From Chromera velia (Eukaryota > Sar > Chromeraceae): a stretch of DNA of 17,500 nucleotides. Below, piece after piece: positions 13,462-17,500 of the stretch. Position 1 is the stretch's first letter; each line of letters opens with the position of its first letter. A model generated the notes under the pieces. The model was not told where the DNA came from. It was given only the letters and a program-made list of their open reading frames with translations, and made no database searches. The position numbers and the translations under genes are program-made. The stretch covers positions 1 through 17,500 of the forward strand of contig JAHBMJ010002107.1 of the NCBI GenBank assembly GCA_018398765.1, read 5' to 3'.

Positions 13462-13540
13462 TGCATGCAAACCCCGACCGGTGCATGCGTCTCATGCAAA
13501 GTCTCGCTATAGTCGCTCAACGCGTTCATGCATGCATGCG
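13462..13540. promoter_or_regulatory. TGCATGC[A/G] cluster between divergent genes
   Basis: TGCATGCA at 13462-13469, TGCATGCG at 13482-13489, and the overlapping pair TGCATGCA (13529-13536) and TGCATGCG (13533-13540). From memory, [T/C]GCATGC[G/A] is the TRP-2 element of Toxoplasma ribosomal-protein promoters, and GCATGC is a frequent ApiAP2-type target. Four matches in 79 bp, roughly midway between the AGPS start and the start at 13831, suggest a shared promoter. Confidence 0.5.
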
Positions 13541-13608
13541 AGCATCTCATCTTGAAAGCTGGGTGGAGATCGAACTGTTTGTTTTCTCCTGCATGTGACC
13601 TGGGCGTG

Positions 13609-13652
13609 GCACTGACATTCAAACGTTCATGCACTGCCATTCAAACGTTCAT
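13609..13652. repeat. 22-bp tandem duplication in the intergenic region
   Basis: 13609-13630 and 13631-13652 are head-to-tail copies differing at one base. Each contains CATTCAAACGTTCAT with an AACGTT palindrome. They lie about 180-220 bp upstream of the ATG at 13831 and could be paired protein-binding sites. Confidence 0.6.
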
Positions 13653-13789
13653 TATATCAATACATACTTGTCCTCAGAAAAGCGCGTGAATTGAAAGTTT
13701 GAGGGAGAGCTTGAGAGAGCTGGTACAGTGTGGTGCAGGTCGGTGCTCGACGCCTGTCCGTCTTACTCGACTGCTTCACCACTTAGGAC

Positions 13790-13816
13790 TGAAAGCTTTC
13801 AAGAGCTCTTGAGACG
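13790..13816 (+). promoter_or_regulatory. Overlapping palindromes and TGAGACG box before the small ORF
   Basis: TGAAAGCTTTCA (13790-13801) and TCAAGAGCTCTTGA (13799-13812) are perfect palindromes sharing three bases. TGAGACG (13810-13816) fits the [A/T]GAGACG element known from Toxoplasma promoters. All lie within 45 bp of the ATG at 13831, so they may be in the 5' leader rather than the promoter. Confidence 0.4.
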
Positions 13817-13830
13817 CTCGTTTCATCACG

Positions 13831-13998
13831 ATGGTGTTTTCTCCCGGTTGGTGGAGATTCTCTAATTACTTCTCCACCCCTTGGGGCGGTGCGCTGGTCT
13901 TCATGGTCATCTCAGCAGAGAGGGCCTACGGTGCTCTGAAGTTCCAATTTTGGAAGCCGCCTCTGGATGCTCTTCCAGTGGAACCATCAGATGATTAA
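13831..13998 (+). CDS. Small single-membrane-segment protein, 55 aa
   Basis: ATG at 13831 (context CACGATGG) and TAA at 13996-13998. The N-terminus is aromatic and basic (GWWRFSNYF). A Pro-Trp-Gly-Gly turn is followed by one hydrophobic segment at about residues 18-28 (WGGALVFMVIS), then SAERAYGALKFQFW and an acidic, proline-containing tail (EPSDD). Short proteins with one membrane segment near a tryptophan-rich start are common among accessory subunits of mitochondrial respiratory complexes and ATP synthase. That role is inference only, and no family is recognised. The frame uses mixed codons, has a favourable start context and lies head-to-head with AGPS behind promoter-like motifs. It has no visible introns. 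Confidence 0.55.
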   Translation: MVFSPGWWRFSNYFSTPWGGALVFMVISAERAYGALKFQFWKPPLDALPVEPSDD

Positions 13999-14501
13999 CC
14001 GAGGGGGATTGGGCAGGGAGGCAAGGGGGGTATTTTCTCAGAGGGGAGCCAAGAGGAAGTGTTTGTTCCTCTTTCTCTCCATGTACGGAGGTGCATGAAT
14101 GTCTCAACCCCCCCTGAAGGAGGGAAAGCGGCGATCCTTTTTCACCAATCCCGCGAATGCTTCGTGCGTGGGTATCCCAGTGCATCACATAGCTCTTCAC
14201 GAAGGGCCCTCCTCAGTCTGCAAAGAGAAGGTCTTCTCATTTATGTCAGTCGGGTGCCTGCTTGCTCTTCCTGGGTGACCAGAAAGAGCACTGAGGTTTG
14301 AGGACGAGCCAGGACCCAAAAGAGGGAAGAGAAGTGAGGGAAGGGGATGACCATCGGGCGAAGATTCCTGAGGCTTCCCCCTCGTCTTGACGGATGGGTC
14401 GTGATTGGTGCGCACAGATAAATGTGCGTGAACGCGTGCGTGACCTGTATCAATATCTACTTCTTCCATGACCGCGATGTCGGTGAATACTTTCATCACA
14501 G
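13999..14501. other. Probable 3' region of the small gene; no further gene
   Basis: G-rich then mixed sequence. Minus-strand frames of about 100 codons (13907-14200, 14197-14499) have no recognisable features and overlap one another or the small gene. I treat this as a 3' UTR and spacer. Confidence 0.4.
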
Positions 14502-15090
14502 CAAGGCTTCCTTCCTTCCTCCCTTCCTTCCTTCCTTTCTTGCTTTCTTGCTTGCTTGCTTGCTTTCTTTCTTTCTTTCTCTCTCTCTCTCTTTCTTTCT
14601 TTCCTTCTTTCTTTCCTTCTTTCTTTCCTTCTTTCCTTCCTTCCTTCCTTCCTTCCTTCCTTTGTGCCTTCCTTTCCTTTTTTTTTCAATTTTTCGCTTT
14701 TTCCTTTCAGCCTTCATTCCTTCCTTCCTCCCGTTCTTTGTTCTTTCTTTCTTTCTTTTCTTTTTTTCTTTTTTTCTTTTTTTCTTTCTTTCTTTCTTTT
14801 CTTTTCTTTCTTTCTTTCTTTCTTTCTTTTCTTTCTTTCTTTCTTTCTTTCGTTCGTTCGTTCGTTCGTTCGTTCCTTCCGGTTCGTTCTTTTGTCGCTT
14901 CTTTGCTTCTAACTTTTCCCCCCTGTTTTCTTCTTTTCTTTCTTTCTTTCTTTCTTTCTTTTCTTTCTTTCTTCCTTTCCTTTCCTTCTTTCTTTTTTTT
15001 CTTCTTTCTTTCTTTTTCTGTTCGTTCATTCTCTAGCTCTTCCATTCTTTCGTTTCTTCCTTCCGTCCCCCCTTCCCTTAGTTTTTTTTT
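14502..15090. repeat. Long polypyrimidine (CTTT/CCTT)n tract
   Basis: Almost 600 bp with nearly all pyrimidines on the plus strand. It has blocks of CCTT, GCTT (about 14541-14566), CT (about 14579-14592), a CCTTCTTT higher-order pattern, CTTT, CGTT (about 14849-14874) and CTTT again. Long open frames run through all three plus frames and the minus frames because four-base repeats rarely make stops. Such tracts can form triplex DNA. Confidence 0.95.
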
Positions 15091-15614
15091 TCTTTCTGTA
15101 TCTTTCTGTATTCCCTTCTGAGCGTCTTCTTGCTTTCTTACCTACTTAGTTCCGTTCCCCGCATATTTGTTTCCCTTCATTCTTCTTATAGTCTGTATCT
15201 ATTTGTTCTTTATTTAAATTGTTTTTGTTTTTTTCTACTAATAGAGTGCTACGGTTTACTTTTAGTTTTTTTTTCTTAATTTCTCTCCCCCATTATTGTA
15301 GTTATTCAAGTCAGCTAGGATATGCATTAGCACTCCATAAATAATAAAAAAAAAGAAAAAAAAGAAAGTTTCCGATCTTTTATTTTTTTCAAAGTTTTTT
15401 ATTTATCTAATAAAAAGTATAGGGTTTTCAATGCAACACCCCATGCAATACTCTTGTAACACTTAAACAAGAGTTGTTTGCCTATTGAATGCTATGATAG
15501 GATGATAAATAAAAAAAAATTATAAAAAATCCATTTAAAAAAAACTTTTTATACAATTCTCATCTTTTATTTTTTTTTTAATGTAGTGCAGAGCCTAGGA
15601 CATGCAAGAGGTAC
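15091..15614. other. AT-rich spacer, no gene
   Basis: T-rich then A/T-run sequence. One 8-bp inverted repeat, ACTCTTGT (15450-15457) with ACAAGAGT (15467-15474), is present. No open frame of note. Confidence 0.6.
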
Positions 15615-15770
15615 TTAGGATTAGGATTAATGTCTAGAGGATTGGCCTCCCGCCCCAATGTCGAATGTCCGACGTGCGGCTTCCAGGGAAAGCGCCTAAA
15701 CGCATCAGACCTCCCTGGCCGGCCCGCACAGGTCTTGCCTGTGCCATGAATGGATCACATTGAACAGTCA
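15615..15770 (-). repeat. SINE-like repeat, copy 1
   Basis: A direct copy of 15847-16010 at roughly 90% identity by eye. Read on the minus strand it ends in a short TAATCC tandem tail, the kind of simple-repeat tail that marks some SINEs. A GTTC-type B-box-like site in copy 2 is eroded here at its CpGs. It contains the hairpin GCACAGG (15726-15732) with CCTGTGC (15738-15744). There is no open frame. Confidence 0.55.
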
Positions 15771-15846
15771 TCCCTGACGCCGCTCATTCCTCGACATGCT
15801 TTTATCCTCCTTCATCCTTTTCATGATTTTGAACGTTTTTCTATGC

Positions 15847-16010
15847 ATTAGGATTAGGATTAGGATTAATGTCCGGAGGATTGGCCTCCCGCCCCAATGC
15901 TGAATGTCCGACGTGCGGCTTTCAGGGAAAGCGCCTAAACGCATCAGACCTTCCTGGCCCGCCCGCACAGGTCTAGCCTGTGCCGCGAACGGATCACATT
16001 GAACAGTCAA
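15847..16010 (-). repeat. SINE-like repeat, copy 2
   Basis: Same family and orientation as copy 1, 76 bp away. The tail has nearly four TAATCC units on the minus strand. The hairpin GCACAGG (15965-15971) with CCTGTGC (15977-15983) is conserved although the loop differs. CCGTTCGCGGC on the minus strand could be a degenerate B box. Confidence 0.55.
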
Positions 16011-16510
16011 TCACCTGCGTATGTATATGAGAGGGCTCACTCCATTCCAAAGCAGGGTTTGAAAGGGAACGATCCCAGAATTGTAGATGAACGGCTCGAA
16101 GCGAGTTCCAAAACCTCCCAACCTCCCATCCTCCTGCTTTTTCCCTCCTCTTTTGCTTCCTTTATATCGCTCCACACTCTTTCATACTCTTTAATTCTTC
16201 CCTCTGTTTCTTTCTCACTTTTCTAAGTCTCCTAATGCAACCTATCTAACTCTCTTCCTAAAGCTTGACTCAAATTGTCTCCCTTTTTTTTTTCCATTCT
16301 CTCACTACCTGTCTTTTCATCATGACGTCATTCAGAAAGGTATTGACATTCTTATCGGCCTCATTCAAAAGAAAAGAGAATAGAGCGATCTTGTCTACCT
16401 TCTCTTCACCACCCACTTTCCATCTGCTGCTAGGGTAGGTTTAGAAAAACGAAAAAAGAATCTAGGCAAGGGTAGGTTTAGAAAGGATTTTATGTTCAAA
16501 AAAGTTCCGT
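16011..16510. other. Spacer, no gene recognised
   Basis: Pyrimidine-rich sequence. GGGTAGGTTTAGAAA occurs twice, near 16434 and 16470. No gene is seen. Confidence 0.5.
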
Positions 16511-16660
16511 TGTGTCCTGGAATGCCTGGTGGCGGCAGGACGGCTTGGATCAGACGGCGATGCCAGTGCGGACCCAGGCATTCCATTCCCACCAGGACGG
16601 GCGCGGGCCTCACAGCGGGAGCCGAGATATGCCGGGGTCTAGGCCCTTATGCGTGGTTTG
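16511..16660 (+). repeat. Diverged LTR end, probable solo LTR remnant
   Basis: It aligns with the first ~150 bp of the 3' LTR at 6441, starting with the same TGTCCTGGA. Its outer stem is a perfect 12-bp inverted repeat, TGGAATGCCTGG (16518-16529) with CCAGGCATTCCA (16574-16585). Similarity fades after about 16660, and no internal element sequence is attached, so it is either a truncated solo LTR or a related family. Confidence 0.6.
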
Positions 16661-17500
16661 CATGTGTCACTTCAAGACCTACTTGGCCGATTCGGTATTT
16701 AAATTTATGTGAAGCGTTGCAGAGAGACTTGTTACAACGTTAGGACACAGATAATCATTGAGTTGTTCTAGTAAGTGGATGGAGCTGTTGAGAAGTAGGG
16801 CGGAACATATCAATCAATCAATTAATCAATCAATCAAGTTGGAAGGTTGATGACGGTTGTGATATGGAGAGACTAATTGAGACTTAGAGATAGGCTCGTG
16901 CGTTGAGAAACTGTGATCGGAGACTTCTTTGTAGATCGTTTTACGCTGATTTGGGACATGAACTCCGTCTCGCAGCAATAACCTTCTAGTGACGCACCTC
17001 TCCCCCTTTGCGCCGCCTCCAATAATTATTCCTAGACGCACTTAGCAGCTCATTACAGTCGACACTGTTTTGAACTATAGGTTCCAAAAATCTTTGCAGT
17101 ACACTATACTAGTAGTATCTAGTAGTATAGTATCTTCTGACAATCGCCCTGCTAGCTCTGGCGACAGATAGACATAGCGGGAAGGCCCTAGGGCGGAACA
17201 TATCAATCAATCAATCAATCAATCAATCCATTTTTATGAATAACTACTAATAAGTTTTTTTTCGTTTTTGAATGGGAAAACGTTCACGATCACAAAGAGG
17301 ATGAATAAGCCTTTTTTTGTTTTTCAGTGGGAAAACCTTCACGGTTATGAAAAGGATGAAGGAGGACAAAAACATGTTGGAGCAGGTCTAGTAACCCTAG
17401 AAAAAAAAAAGAAAACAGAGAAAATTTCAGAAAAAAAGTAAAGACAGAAAGAAGCTTGAGGAAACAAGGAAAAAAATAAATCAAGAAAGGAAAAAAAAAA
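16661..17500. other. Spacer with CAAT repeats and a 57-bp tandem duplication
   Basis: TAGGGCGGAACATATCAATC occurs at 16796 and again at 17189, each running into (CAAT)n. An imperfect palindrome lies near 17104-17130. 17255-17311 and 17312-17366 are imperfect tandem copies, each starting with a T run and containing GGGAAAAC-TTCACG. The final ~100 bp are A-rich. No gene is recognised. Confidence 0.5.

Noticed and set aside
14422-15121. Long Phe/Ser/Leu-rich plus frames and Lys/Glu/Arg-rich minus frames
   Set aside because: All are translations of the CTTT/CCTT tract, which lacks stops in several frames at once.
15615-15870. Telomeric repeats (TTAGGA)n
   Set aside because: Only two to four units, inside two dispersed-type copies, and the unit is not a standard telomere sequence.

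Overview
This is eukaryotic nuclear DNA. The one well-supported protein gene has eleven spliceosomal introns (GT...AG, pyrimidine-rich acceptors, mostly TGCAG|G). Most of the rest is satellite, microsatellite and transposon-derived sequence, and there is no operon-like packing. The intron style, a cluster of TGCATGC[A/G] boxes and a [T/A]GAGACG box in the only clear promoter region recall the coccidian/chromerid side of the alveolates. A photosynthetic relative such as a chromerid is my best guess, but the window alone does not prove it.

Layout. 1-290 is a ~35-bp minisatellite. 651-810 is a foldback element made of nested palindromes. About 811-3060 is mostly featureless, AT-rich towards its end, with one weak ORF and a tRNA-box-like repeat. 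3061-3249 is a 21-bp tandem repeat. 3674-6909 is a degenerate LTR retrotransposon. It has two ~460-bp LTRs, a matching 5-bp target duplication (AGAAT), a primer-binding-site candidate and a polypurine tract. It has no recognisable reverse transcriptase; instead it carries decayed, foreign-looking gene pieces. It sits inside a reading frame that continues on the far side. A third, diverged LTR end lies at 16511-16660.

7949-13102 (minus strand) is a complete 12-exon gene for alkyldihydroxyacetonephosphate synthase (AGPS), the FAD enzyme that makes the ether bond of ether lipids. All exon phases join to 638 codons plus stop. The protein ends in Ser-Arg-Leu, a peroxisomal type-1 signal, whereas animal AGPS typically uses an N-terminal PTS2. 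Head-to-head with it, 728 bp away from start codon to start codon, is a 55-codon ORF at 13831-13998 (plus strand) for a small single-membrane-segment protein that I do not recognise. The space between them holds the TGCATGC cluster, a 22-bp tandem duplication and two overlapping palindromes.

14502-15090 is a long CTTT/CCTT polypyrimidine tract. It is followed by an AT-rich stretch, two direct ~155-bp SINE-like copies (15615-16010), the diverged LTR end, and short tandem and CAAT repeats to the end of the window.

The strongest leads are the structured LTR end, whose 12-bp stem covaries across three copies; the gene-carrying LTR element; the PTS1-tailed AGPS; and a ladder of repeated 5' splice sites inside AGPS intron 9.
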